Assembly (NCBI GenBank): GCA_902514945.1
Contig: CABXSO010000010.1
Location: 1 to 32,443 of the forward strand
Reading direction: 5' to 3'
Length of the DNA: 32,443 nucleotides
DNA from: an uncultured Pelagibacteraceae bacterium
GTDB lineage: Bacteria > Pseudomonadota > Alphaproteobacteria > Pelagibacterales > Pelagibacteraceae
The position numbers and the translations under genes are program-made. Below the pieces are notes generated by a model. The model saw only the letters and a list, made by a program, of their open reading frames with translations, was not told the DNA's origin and made no database searches. Below are positions 8,539-17,416 of this stretch, piece after piece; positions within the stretch are counted from its first letter, which is position 1; each line of letters starts with the position of its first letter.

Positions 8539-9234
8539 GTGAAAAAATTTTTAATATTCACAATTTGCTTAATCATATCTTCATTTATTTTTGCAATTTT
8601 ATTTAGGGATTTAATAGTAAAAAAGACATTTGAAGGAATTTTATCTAATAATTTAAATAGAGTTGTTAAGATCGGTAGTTTTGATGTTGGATATCTAAGT
8701 GGTGAGGTCAATTTAGAGAAAATTGAGATTAATAATAAAGATTTTCCAGGCAAGCTTTTAATTGTTGATAAAGCATTTGCTCAATTAGATGCAATGTCAT
8801 TTTATGAAGACACCATTAAAATTGATAATATTTTGTTAGACGGTATTAATGTAAATTATTTTACTAACATCAATAAAAGAGTAAATAACAATTTTAATTC
8901 ACTAAAAAAAACCCTTGAAAATAATAATAGACAAGCCACAAAACCAGATTCAAAAAAGTTTTTAATTAAACAACTTAATATCAAAAATATTCAGGTTTCA
9001 GCTACTTCATTAGAATTAAATCTTACACAAAAGGTAGTTTTAAACGATATGAAATTTACAAATTTAGGTAATGCTAAGGGTAGTAAAAACTATAACATTT
9101 TAGTAAGAGAGATAATAGAAATTGCAAATAAAGAAATTAAAGAGAAAATTGTGGCAGGTGCTGTTGACGAGGAATTAATAAAGGATAAAATTAAAGAACA
9201 ACTTAAGAAAAAGTTTAAAAAATTATTAAAATGA
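8539..9234 (+). CDS. AsmA-like membrane-anchored periplasmic protein
   Basis: The 231-residue product begins at GTG and has one N-terminal membrane segment (about residues 4-21) and then a periplasmic beta-rich region. The pattern of alternating hydrophobic residues, with IGSFDVGYLSGEVNLEKIEI near 47 and IDNILLDGINVNYF near 91, is that of the N-terminal unit of AsmA/DUF748-type proteins. The C-terminus is a long Lys/Glu-rich helix (about 185-231). AsmA-like proteins take part in outer-membrane or lipid biogenesis, but this one is far shorter than true AsmA, so the link is to the fold only. It starts 11 bases after the second prepilin and shares ATGA with the third, which suggests a role tied to the pilus. 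Specific function unknown. Confidence 0.6.
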   Translation: MKKFLIFTICLIISSFIFAILFRDLIVKKTFEGILSNNLNRVVKIGSFDVGYLSGEVNLEKIEINNKDFPGKLLIVDKAFAQLDAMSFYEDTIKIDNILLDGINVNYFTNINKRVNNNFNSLKKTLENNNRQATKPDSKKFLIKQLNIKNIQVSATSLELNLTQKVVLNDMKFTNLGNAKGSKNYNILVREIIEIANKEIKEKIVAGAVDEELIKDKIKEQLKKKFKKLLK

Positions 9235-9731
9235 AAAAAGGGTTTACATTAATAGAACTTTTAGTCGTTGTAGCGATTATGGGCATTATAGCAGCTATAG
9301 GTATCATGGCTTATAATGGATATATTAATAGTGCAAAAAGAAGCGTTACACTCTCACAGCATAATAAAGCAGTAGAATTTATTAAAAGCTCACTAGCTTT
9401 ATGTACAGCACAAGGCGGAGGAACACTTAAGTTAAGTAATACAAGATCAATTAACTGTGATATTGAAAATACTGCTGGAAATATAAACTCGATGAATAAT
9501 GTATTTATAAATCATTTTCTAGAATTAGGCTGGGAAAACCCATACGGGGAAAGTGATCCAGTTGTTTATACTGGTCGAAATAGCTCACAGGATAGAAATG
9601 GAAGAATGAGATTTGATGAAACTGAGTGCTCGAGTGGATCTCAAAAAAAACAAATAGCATTATGGGTAAAAACCCATGTAGATGATGATTATAATCCAAA
9701 ACTTATTGCGAAAAGTGGTTGGTGCTCTTGA
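9231..9731 (+). CDS. Third type IV prepilin (minor pilin-like)
   Basis: The 166-residue prepilin has leader MKKG and signal GFTLIELLVVVAIMGIIAAIG with Phe+1 and Glu+5, then YNGYINSAKRS. The globular domain differs from the other two pilins, is longer, and has four cysteines, two of them near the C-terminus (TECSSG and SGWCS). The ATG overlaps the stop of the AsmA-like gene by four bases. Major versus minor cannot be decided from sequence; distance from the promoter and the larger globular domain suggest a minor or tip pilin. Confidence 0.85.
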   Translation: MKKGFTLIELLVVVAIMGIIAAIGIMAYNGYINSAKRSVTLSQHNKAVEFIKSSLALCTAQGGGTLKLSNTRSINCDIENTAGNINSMNNVFINHFLELGWENPYGESDPVVYTGRNSSQDRNGRMRFDETECSSGSQKKQIALWVKTHVDDDYNPKLIAKSGWCS

Positions 9732-9748
9732 GTTTGTGTTTATTTATA

Positions 9749-9777
9749 TTGATTGAAAATTAATTTCTATTTAGAAT
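9749..9777 (+). promoter_or_regulatory. Candidate sigma70 promoter for the S1C protease gene
   Basis: TTGATT (9749-9754) and TAGAAT (9772-9777, five of six matches) are 17 bases apart. The expected start site, seven bases past the -10 box, is 9784, which is the A of the protease ATG. No Shine-Dalgarno sequence precedes that ATG, so a leaderless message fits. Confidence 0.45.
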
Positions 9778-9783
9778 AAACCC

Positions 9784-10764
9784 ATGGTTGAAACTGTAGT
9801 TGCACTATTACTTTTTTTAAATGGAAACATGGTTGAGCATGTTTACAAAGATAGCCTTAAAGTATGTAACGAATCTAAGAAAATTGCTGAACAAGTAGTT
9901 AATCCATTAAATGTTACTTTTGTGTGTAAAGAAGTTAAAGCAAAAACTGAAATAGATAGTGGTTCAAAACAAAAAAAAATAGTTAAAGTTTTTGATAACA
10001 ATATTTTCACTGGCTCTGGATCAGGTTTTTTTATCTCAGATGAAGGTCATTTAGTTACGAATTATCACGTTGTGAATTATTGCAATATAAATCAAGTTAA
10101 TTATGCTGGTAAAACCAGTAAAGCAAAAATACTTGCATACGATAGAATGAATGACTTAGCATTATTAGAGACAAACATTAAACCCAAAGACAAATTCGAT
10201 ATAGCAACGCAGGATGCTAAACTTTTAGATGATATATATGTCGCTGGTTATCCTTTTGGTAAGGCAGTTAGTTCATCAGTAAAAGTTACTAAAGGAGTTG
10301 TTAGCGCCCTTGCAGGGTTGCAAAATAATTATGCATTAGTTCAAATTGATGCAGCAATCCAACCAGGTAATAGTGGCGGTCCCATTGTTAATAGCAATGG
10401 TGATGTAATAGGAGTAGCTGTTGCAAAACTAGATTATAAAGATGCACTTGAATCTTATGGAACAATTCCTGAAAATACAAATTTTGGAATTAAATCCTCG
10501 ATATTAAAAAACTTTACATCTGCTAATAACATTAAAAATTCAAATGAGGCTCCTAAAGAAATTACCAAAGATAAAGTGGGTGAAAAAATTTTAAACGCAA
10601 CAGCCTATGTTGGTTGTTTTACCTCTGAGAATAAAATTTCTGCAATGAAAACTGTTGAAACTGCTTTTGGTCAGCCTAAATTAGCTTTTGATTTTGTTTG
10701 TTATAATGATTGTAAACAAAGAAATAGTGACAGTATTTGTCAGCAGCAATGTTCTCTTAACTAA
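9784..10764 (+). CDS. Trypsin-like serine protease (S1C, DegP-like core) without PDZ domain
   Basis: The 326-residue product has a hydrophobic N-terminus (VETVVALLLFL), a small domain with Cys28 and Cys48 (MVEHVYKDSLKVCNESKKIA) of a kind I associate with small marine alphaproteobacterial proteins, and then a chymotrypsin-fold protease: SGSGFFIS at 78-85, TNYHVV with His95, MNDLALL with Asp124, QPGNSGGP with Ser197. The triad is complete, so it should be active. There is no PDZ domain; the C-terminal ~60 residues carry five cysteines (YVGC, FVCYNDC, ICQQQC). It probably acts in the periplasm or at the surface. It lies between the pilins and two autotransporter-like genes, so pilin or passenger processing is possible but unproven. 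An internal ATG at 9829 is a less likely start because it would remove the hydrophobic segment. Confidence 0.8.
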   Translation: MVETVVALLLFLNGNMVEHVYKDSLKVCNESKKIAEQVVNPLNVTFVCKEVKAKTEIDSGSKQKKIVKVFDNNIFTGSGSGFFISDEGHLVTNYHVVNYCNINQVNYAGKTSKAKILAYDRMNDLALLETNIKPKDKFDIATQDAKLLDDIYVAGYPFGKAVSSSVKVTKGVVSALAGLQNNYALVQIDAAIQPGNSGGPIVNSNGDVIGVAVAKLDYKDALESYGTIPENTNFGIKSSILKNFTSANNIKNSNEAPKEITKDKVGEKILNATAYVGCFTSENKISAMKTVETAFGQPKLAFDFVCYNDCKQRNSDSICQQQCSLN

Positions 10765-10778
10765 TAATCTTAAAGAAA

Positions 10779-12983
10779 ATGAAGATTAAATTAATAAATT
10801 TTGTTTTGTTCATTCTTTTCTTTGCTTTTCTTCCAGCACAAGCTGGAATAGTTGAGCCTGTTTATAAACAACTAAAGGATCCTGGTACAGATGATTTGCC
10901 ATCAACAGTTTCATTGCAAATAACTCCAAATGGAAAAAAAATGTTTGTATTGGATCACCTTGGAAATGCAGGTACTAAAAAAGTTCATATTTATGATTTA
11001 ACAACACCATTTGATCTAAGCACTATGGATGTCACAAACAGATTAAATATAAGTTTAGAAGGTCATGGTGATAATTTATTAGGTAATAATGATAACAAAG
11101 ATATAGAATTTAATAATGATGGAACAAAAGTGTTCTTTTTTAGTGAATATGGTTCATTGCAAATTCATAATTTAACAACTCCATATGATGTAGCTTCAAT
11201 TTCTTCTTCAACACTTGTAGCTGATGACGGACTAAATTACAAAACTAAGTATTCTGTAGATGATATTAAAGGTGTCGAATTTAATAACGATGGAACTAAA
11301 ATGTTTTTTGTTAATGGTAAAACCGCAGGGGCAACAGACATAGCACAAATTAATCTTTCCACTCCATTCGATCCCACGTCAGGAATTAAAGCATATACTC
11401 TTGATACAGAGCCTGCTGGAGTCTTTAAACATACAATGGAAGTATCTTTTGATGACGATGGTACAAGATTATACGTAAGTGAGACTAATAATAATTCAAC
11501 TGGTCTTACAACTTATATGTATGTTTACAAACTATATGATCCATTTGAATTGAGTTCTGCGAATTTTGTTGGCAAATGGCCAATTAAAGGAAATGGAAAC
11601 AATATTTCTGCATATTCCTGGACTTTTGGAAACAATGGAATGAAGCTTTATATCGGAACTGAAGACTTAAATAATGATGGAGATGATATAATTTATGAAT
11701 ATGATTTAACTTGTCCCTATGGAATAGTTATTTGTGAAAGTGAAACAGCATCAGTTGCAAGTGCTCAAGTGGAGATAGCTAAAAATGTTATTCATCAAAA
11801 TACTTCATCAATTTTTAAAAGATTTGAATGGTTGCGTAGAAATGAGAATAAAACAAATTTAAATAGTCATAATTTAAAATTAAATATTAACAATCCAATT
11901 TTAGCATCTTTAACAAATAAGTTACAATCTTCTTTTAAAGATCTTAAATATACTCAAGCATCATTAAAAACAAAAAAACCATTAAATGATAAAAGAAAAT
12001 GGTCCAGCTGGATACATGGAGATATTTCATTTGGAAGAAGGGGTGATACCATCTCATCAAAACCAAAAGGAATTTCCACTAAGGGAATATCGATTGGCAC
12101 GGATAAATTAACCAAAAATGGTAATTTCCTTGGATTTGCTATGAGATACGGTGATGACGATGTTGATATAAAATCTGCAACTAACGAGGAATTAAATTCT
12201 GAATCATTATCTTTTAATATCTATAGCCAATTACCAGGTAATACCTCAAATTTAAATGCTTTATTAGGGTTAAGCTTTTTAAATATAGAAAAAATGGTCT
12301 CTGGAAACACCACTGGTAAACGAATTGGAAAACAAATTTATACAGCTTTAAGTTACGAAGAAGAAAAAAATTACAATAAATTTGACATAATTCCTTATGG
12401 TAAAGCAGAATTAGGGATCACGCAGTTATCTGCATATACTGATTATGGAGCAGAAGGCGCAAATAACGCTGAGATCCATGAGAGACTTACTTTTAGAACA
12501 GGAAATGCATCTGCTGGCTTTAAGTTTGATCACACTTTATATATGGATGAAAGCAGATTAAGTAGAAATGGATTTTTAGAATACGTGTTTGATTTTACTC
12601 CTGATATAGATCATCGTTATAAAAATCACATCGATAATGTCACAGTTGAAAACACTATTAAAAGATATTCATCAAATAACATTAAAGGAAATATTGGTTT
12701 TGAATCATTTAATAAGAGTGGTTATACATTTGCATTAAATTATGAGCGATTTCAAAGTTTAGATAATAGTGCACACACAGATAGTCTCCTTTTTAAATTT
12801 GGAAAACAAAAAAATGAAAATACTAATTTTGATGTAATTTATGATCCTTTAAAAAATAATAATACTGAGATCAGTTACTTAAAAAATTATGATAATTTTA
12901 ATTTGAAAATTAAATCTAATTATGCGATGTATAGTAAAATTCCTGACTATGGTGCAGGCATTGAACTATCAGCAACGTTTTAA
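10779..12983 (+). CDS. Propeller-repeat autotransporter, copy 1
   Basis: The 734-residue product has a signal peptide (about 1-22, ending PAQA), then five repeats with the core FNNDGTK[VM]FF followed by a ...DLTTP[FY]D turn, starting near residues 48, 110, 166, 222 and 282. Such repeats suggest a beta-propeller. After the last repeat come a cysteine pair (Cys312, Cys319), a helical linker with AQVEIAKNVIHQ and FKRFEWLRRNE, and from about residue 408 a C-terminal region with alternating strands (WSSWIHGDISFGRRGD) ending in Phe (IELSATF), as in autotransporter barrels recognised by the BAM complex. The repeats are therefore probably displayed outside the cell. No ligand or enzyme motif is visible. 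It starts 14 bases after the protease gene and has a tandem paralogue just downstream. Confidence 0.75.
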   Translation: MKIKLINFVLFILFFAFLPAQAGIVEPVYKQLKDPGTDDLPSTVSLQITPNGKKMFVLDHLGNAGTKKVHIYDLTTPFDLSTMDVTNRLNISLEGHGDNLLGNNDNKDIEFNNDGTKVFFFSEYGSLQIHNLTTPYDVASISSSTLVADDGLNYKTKYSVDDIKGVEFNNDGTKMFFVNGKTAGATDIAQINLSTPFDPTSGIKAYTLDTEPAGVFKHTMEVSFDDDGTRLYVSETNNNSTGLTTYMYVYKLYDPFELSSANFVGKWPIKGNGNNISAYSWTFGNNGMKLYIGTEDLNNDGDDIIYEYDLTCPYGIVICESETASVASAQVEIAKNVIHQNTSSIFKRFEWLRRNENKTNLNSHNLKLNINNPILASLTNKLQSSFKDLKYTQASLKTKKPLNDKRKWSSWIHGDISFGRRGDTISSKPKGISTKGISIGTDKLTKNGNFLGFAMRYGDDDVDIKSATNEELNSESLSFNIYSQLPGNTSNLNALLGLSFLNIEKMVSGNTTGKRIGKQIYTALSYEEEKNYNKFDIIPYGKAELGITQLSAYTDYGAEGANNAEIHERLTFRTGNASAGFKFDHTLYMDESRLSRNGFLEYVFDFTPDIDHRYKNHIDNVTVENTIKRYSSNNIKGNIGFESFNKSGYTFALNYERFQSLDNSAHTDSLLFKFGKQKNENTNFDVIYDPLKNNNTEISYLKNYDNFNLKIKSNYAMYSKIPDYGAGIELSATF

Positions 12984-12987
12984 TCTC

Positions 12988-15288
12988 ATGAAATTTATAA
13001 AAAAATTTATTTTAATTTTTTTATTTATGTTTCCTATCTCTAGCTCATATGGCGCTATGGTAACTAGTGTGCAAAACGAAACATTTGCTGATAATAGCTC
13101 TCGTGAAATAAATGGTATTGCATTTAATGAAGATGGAACCAAATTGTTTACTAGTTACAATATGTTAGCTAATCCTGGAGAAGAAGCGGAGGCCACTTAT
13201 AAGTTAAATGAATATAATCTATCTACTCCGTACGATATCTCTACCAGAACTTACGCTGGAAATGATGAAAGATGTGAATTGAATAGTGAGTCTGATGGTA
13301 CCGGCAATGGTCCATCTGGTGCAAGTGCTAAGTTACATGATATAAAATTTAGTAATGATGGAATGAAAGTATTTGTAGTGTCAGGACCATCTGCTAACAA
13401 TATAGATTCTGATAAAGTATATAGATTTGATTTAACCTCACCTTATGATATTTCAACCTGTTCTTACGTAAGTGAAACTACGAATCTTGACCTCATGAAA
13501 AATCAAAACGGAAGTCAAGCTGGATCAAGAGGTAGTGGAACCGCTGCAAATAAAGAAAAAAACCGTGTTCAAGGTATTGAATTTAATGAGACTGGTACAA
13601 AACTTTTTTTAATTTTTCATGGTCAAAGTAGTTTTCCGGCATCTGAAGGAGGTGGAGTCAGACCAACTAGACTTTTAGAGTATAAACTCTCAACCCCCTA
13701 TGACATAACTGATCTATCACTTGTTACTACAGCGGGAATTGAATTAGAAGATGAGGTTGCTAACCCAAATACAATGAGATTTAGCGAAAATGGAAAAAGA
13801 ATTTTTATTATTGACCACAATAACAATGCGGCAGGTCTTGAAGTTCATCAAATTTCACTTTCAAATCCATATGATACATCTTCATATACAATAGATGGAC
13901 GAGTTAGAACGGCGGATTTAGATGGTGATCATAATGAACCAAGAGGTATTGCATTTAGCAAATCTGGTTTAAAAATGTATGTAGGTGATGATAATGAACA
14001 AAGAATTTATGAATTTGATTTAGTTTGTCCTTTTAATATCATTAAGGGAAAATGTCCTCCAATTACAGAAAACAAAGACAGAACTGCAATGATAGAAGCT
14101 CAAATCGAAATTGCTAAAAGAACTATAGATCATTCAACTGATACTGCTTTAAATCGTTTAAAATGGATAAGAAGAAATAAAGATAATCAAAATTTAACAA
14201 ATCTTAATATTGATTTAAACTTTAACAATCAAATGATTAATTCGTTAACTAAAGCAGTAAAAACTTCTACTAATAAGAAAAAGAAAGAAGATAAAAAAAA
14301 GGACATATTTTATTGGAGTGAAGGAAGTATTGCTGTTGGTAGAATAGGAGACTCGAGTATCGCCTCAACTAAAAAAATTGGTACTGATGCTATTACAGTT
14401 GGTGCAGACAAACTTACTAATAACAATGGAATTAAAGGATTAGCTTTTAGAGTAGGCAGAAATGATGTTGATGTTGGAACTTCGGGAAGCAATTTAGAAA
14501 CCGATACATATAACCTTACATATTACGCAACATCTCCCATCAAAGATGATACAAAGTTTTTAGACACAATCTTTGGTATTGGTGGATTAAGCTCAAATTT
14601 ATTTAATAGTTTAGATGGTAAAAATTTAACTTCTGATAGAAACGGTGGACAAATATATGGAACGATTAGAATTAAAGATGAAATAAAGAAAAATAATCTT
14701 ACCTTAATTCCATCAGGAAGATTTGATATTGGTCATACTATTTTAGATAATTACAAAGAGCCAGGCGGTGGCGCTATAAAAGTAGAAAAACAACATGTTA
14801 GATCAAAAAAAATAAGAGCAGGATTAGCTGCTGTAGAAGATTCATCTAATGATAATTATACTTTTAGAAGACATGGAAAATTAGAGTACGTTGCTAACAT
14901 CGATCGTTCCTCTAATTTTAAATATACTTACGTTTCTGATACTTCTAAGAGGTTTAATGAAAAATTAAAAACCGGATCTTTGCATAATTTAAGTGGTGAA
15001 ATTGGTATTGATATTATTATGCCAAATAGTTTTAGTATTTTTCTAATATATGAGCGTAATCAAGAGTTAGGAACTGGATATACTGATAAAATGCATATTG
15101 CACTTGGATATTTACCAAATCAAAATACTAATTATGCTTTTATAGTTGATGGTATAGATGAACCTAGATCAAATTATATTATCAAAAAGAAAGTAAATGA
15201 TTTTTCAGTTGATTTTAAGTTAACAAATAATTTAATGAATCCTACAGATTACCATGAGGCATCTTTAAATTTGATACGTAAGTTTTAG
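12988..15288 (+). CDS. Propeller-repeat autotransporter, copy 2
   Basis: This 766-residue paralogue of the preceding gene has the same layout: signal peptide (about 1-22, ending SSSYG), five repeats starting near residues 45, 118, 196, 262 and 320 (e.g. FNEDGTKLF, FSNDGMKVF), a cysteine pair (Cys347, Cys356), the linker AQIEIAKRTIDHS...LNRLKWIRRNK, and a barrel-like region starting near YWSEGSIAVGRIGDSS and ending in Phe (LNLIRKF). The start at 12988 is preferred over an in-frame ATG at 12922 because the signal peptide begins exactly there. It starts four bases after the stop of copy 1. Repeats have diverged more than the linker and barrel, as expected if the exposed part is under selection for variation. 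Confidence 0.75.
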   Translation: MKFIKKFILIFLFMFPISSSYGAMVTSVQNETFADNSSREINGIAFNEDGTKLFTSYNMLANPGEEAEATYKLNEYNLSTPYDISTRTYAGNDERCELNSESDGTGNGPSGASAKLHDIKFSNDGMKVFVVSGPSANNIDSDKVYRFDLTSPYDISTCSYVSETTNLDLMKNQNGSQAGSRGSGTAANKEKNRVQGIEFNETGTKLFLIFHGQSSFPASEGGGVRPTRLLEYKLSTPYDITDLSLVTTAGIELEDEVANPNTMRFSENGKRIFIIDHNNNAAGLEVHQISLSNPYDTSSYTIDGRVRTADLDGDHNEPRGIAFSKSGLKMYVGDDNEQRIYEFDLVCPFNIIKGKCPPITENKDRTAMIEAQIEIAKRTIDHSTDTALNRLKWIRRNKDNQNLTNLNIDLNFNNQMINSLTKAVKTSTNKKKKEDKKKDIFYWSEGSIAVGRIGDSSIASTKKIGTDAITVGADKLTNNNGIKGLAFRVGRNDVDVGTSGSNLETDTYNLTYYATSPIKDDTKFLDTIFGIGGLSSNLFNSLDGKNLTSDRNGGQIYGTIRIKDEIKKNNLTLIPSGRFDIGHTILDNYKEPGGGAIKVEKQHVRSKKIRAGLAAVEDSSNDNYTFRRHGKLEYVANIDRSSNFKYTYVSDTSKRFNEKLKTGSLHNLSGEIGIDIIMPNSFSIFLIYERNQELGTGYTDKMHIALGYLPNQNTNYAFIVDGIDEPRSNYIIKKKVNDFSVDFKLTNNLMNPTDYHEASLNLIRKF

Positions 15289-15353
15289 CTTAATTATGGT
15301 GTAAATACAAAAATTAGTAAAAATTTTTAGTCTAGTTATGCTATTTATAGAAA

Positions 15354-17309
15354 ATGAAATTTCCGATTCTATTACCCAATATTTTTAATCATCCTTTTAC
15401 TTATGAAAGTGATTTAAAATTAAAAGTAGGTGATTACGTCTTGGTCCCTTTTGGTAAATCTAAAATTACAGGTGTAGTTTGGGATGAATTTGAAAAAAAA
15501 AATAATAAAAATTTCAAGTTAAAAACTGTTTTAAAAAAATTGAATGTAACTCCGTTAAAAAAAACAACTATAAAATTTCTTAATTGGTTTGCTGAATACA
15601 ATATAGTTCCAAAAGGAATGGCTTTAAAATTAGTTTTATTAAGTAGTAATGCTATAGAAAAGTTTCCAAAAGAAGTTTTTAAAACCTTTAATACTAATAT
15701 TAGCGAAAATAAAATTAAACTTTCTGAGGAACAAAAAAAATCTCTAAAAAAAATGAATATTTTTAATGACAAATTTAGAGTTCATGTTCTTCAAGGGACA
15801 ACAGGATCAGGGAAAACTATTGTTTATTTTTCAGCTTTAAAGGAAATTATAATCAAAGGTTTTCAAGGCTTAATACTTTTACCTGAAATAGGTTTAACAA
15901 GTCAGTTCGAAAAAAAGTTTTTAGAGTTTTTTGGAATTAATCCTGCAATTTGGCACTCTAGTATTTCGAAGAAAAAAAAAGAAGTCATTTGGAGTGGTGT
16001 TGCAAATGGCGAAATTAAAGTGGTAATAGGGGCAAGATCATCTTTATTTTTGCCGTTTAAAAGATTAGGATTAATTGTAGTTGATGAAGAACATGACCAA
16101 TCTTACAAACAGGATGAAGGTGTTACCTATAATGCAAGAGATATGGGAATTACAAGAGCATCATTTGAGAATATTCCTATAAATCTAGTAACAGCGGTTC
16201 CATCTATTGAAACATATGAAAATATAAAAATAGGAAAGTATAGTGTATCTAAATTAAGTCAGAGATATAAAAATGCATCTCTGCCTAATTACGAAATTAT
16301 AAATTTAAATAATTCTAAGTTAGAAAAACAGTCTTGGTTATCAAATGAAATTATTCAAAAGGTAAATTTACACCTAGAAAAAAAAGATCAAGTTTTATTT
16401 TTTCTTAATAGACGAGGATTTTCACCACATGTACTTTGTAATAAGTGTTATACAAGTTTTTCATGTCCAAATTGCAGTATCAATCTAGTTTATCATAAAA
16501 AGAAAGAAAATTTGCTCTGTCATTACTGTGGATACAAAGCTCTTTTAAAAAGAGACTGTTCAAAAGAAGGAAATTGTGAATTTGTCTTTAGTGGTCCTGG
16601 TGTCGAAAGAATATCAGACGAAGTAAAAAGAAAATTTCCAGATAAGAAAATTGAAATCTTCTCAAGTGATACTATGAACAAAAAAAGTGCGATTGATAAG
16701 CTGAACAAAATTATTAAAAATGAAACTAATATTTTAGTTGGAACACAATTAATTTCAAAAGGATTTCATTTTCCAAGTTTAAATTGTATTGTAGTTGTTG
16801 ACATCGATCTTTCATTGCAAGGACATGATTTAAGAGGAGCTGAAAAGAATCTACAACTTTATCATCAACTTTCAGGAAGAGCTGGCAGAACTGGAAAATC
16901 AGCTACAGTTTATTTTCAAACATATAATCATGATACAAAAATGATTGACGATATTACTAATAAAAATCCTGATATTTTTCTGGAAAGAGAGTTAGAGATT
17001 AGAAAAAAAAATAAACTCCCCCCCTTCCAAAGATTTATTTCACTAATACTTACTGGTGAAAATGAGAATAAATTAGAAACAGAGGCTTTGGCATTTAAAA
17101 ATTTTATAGAAAATAAAATTGAAGGCAGGGTATTGGGACCAGTAAGTGCACCCATATTTAGATTAAAGAGAAAATTTAGAGTTAGATTGCTAATAAGAGG
17201 AATTAAATCAATGAAAGTACAAAACTCAATTGCAAAGATTATTCCAAACTATAAGTTTGCAGCTGGAATAAAACTTTCAGTTGATGTTGACCCTATAAAC
17301 TTCAATTAA
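15354..17309 (+). CDS. priA: PriA, primosomal replication-restart helicase
   Basis: PriA is the superfamily 2 helicase that reloads the replicative helicase at stalled forks. The 651-residue product has the N-terminal 3'-end-binding region (VGDYVLVPFGKSKITGVVW), Walker A GTTGSGKT at 148-155, a DEEHD box at 244-248, and eight zinc-ligand cysteines at 362, 365, 371, 374, 389, 392, 402 and 408 for two zinc sites. Motifs V-VI follow (GTQLISKGFHFP, QLSGRAGRTGK). It is shorter than the E. coli protein (about 732), in line with compact genomes, but no motif is missing. A 65-base AT-rich gap precedes it, where I could not settle on a promoter. Confidence 0.95.
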   Translation: MKFPILLPNIFNHPFTYESDLKLKVGDYVLVPFGKSKITGVVWDEFEKKNNKNFKLKTVLKKLNVTPLKKTTIKFLNWFAEYNIVPKGMALKLVLLSSNAIEKFPKEVFKTFNTNISENKIKLSEEQKKSLKKMNIFNDKFRVHVLQGTTGSGKTIVYFSALKEIIIKGFQGLILLPEIGLTSQFEKKFLEFFGINPAIWHSSISKKKKEVIWSGVANGEIKVVIGARSSLFLPFKRLGLIVVDEEHDQSYKQDEGVTYNARDMGITRASFENIPINLVTAVPSIETYENIKIGKYSVSKLSQRYKNASLPNYEIINLNNSKLEKQSWLSNEIIQKVNLHLEKKDQVLFFLNRRGFSPHVLCNKCYTSFSCPNCSINLVYHKKKENLLCHYCGYKALLKRDCSKEGNCEFVFSGPGVERISDEVKRKFPDKKIEIFSSDTMNKKSAIDKLNKIIKNETNILVGTQLISKGFHFPSLNCIVVVDIDLSLQGHDLRGAEKNLQLYHQLSGRAGRTGKSATVYFQTYNHDTKMIDDITNKNPDIFLERELEIRKKNKLPPFQRFISLILTGENENKLETEALAFKNFIENKIEGRVLGPVSAPIFRLKRKFRVRLLIRGIKSMKVQNSIAKIIPNYKFAAGIKLSVDVDPINFN

Positions 17310-17416
17310 TGAGCAAAAAAAGACCTTTTTAACAAATCGGTTACTTGAAGACCTAAAGTTCATATGCTAATTAGAGCCTGATTTTAGTTTAATCTTCAAC
17401 ATAACAAGGAACAAAG

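Noticed and set aside
12922-12987. In-frame N-terminal extension of the second autotransporter
   Set aside because: It overlaps the end of copy 1 and would put 22 residues ahead of a clear signal peptide that starts at 12988.
17318-17332. AAAAAGACCTTTTT inverted repeat after priA as a terminator
   Set aside because: The loop would be about two bases with almost no G-C pairs, so it cannot form a stable hairpin.
17345-17368. TTGAAG and TATGCT as a promoter for the atp operon
   Set aside because: The spacing is only 12 bases, too short for sigma70, and no better -35 box lies at 16-18 bases.
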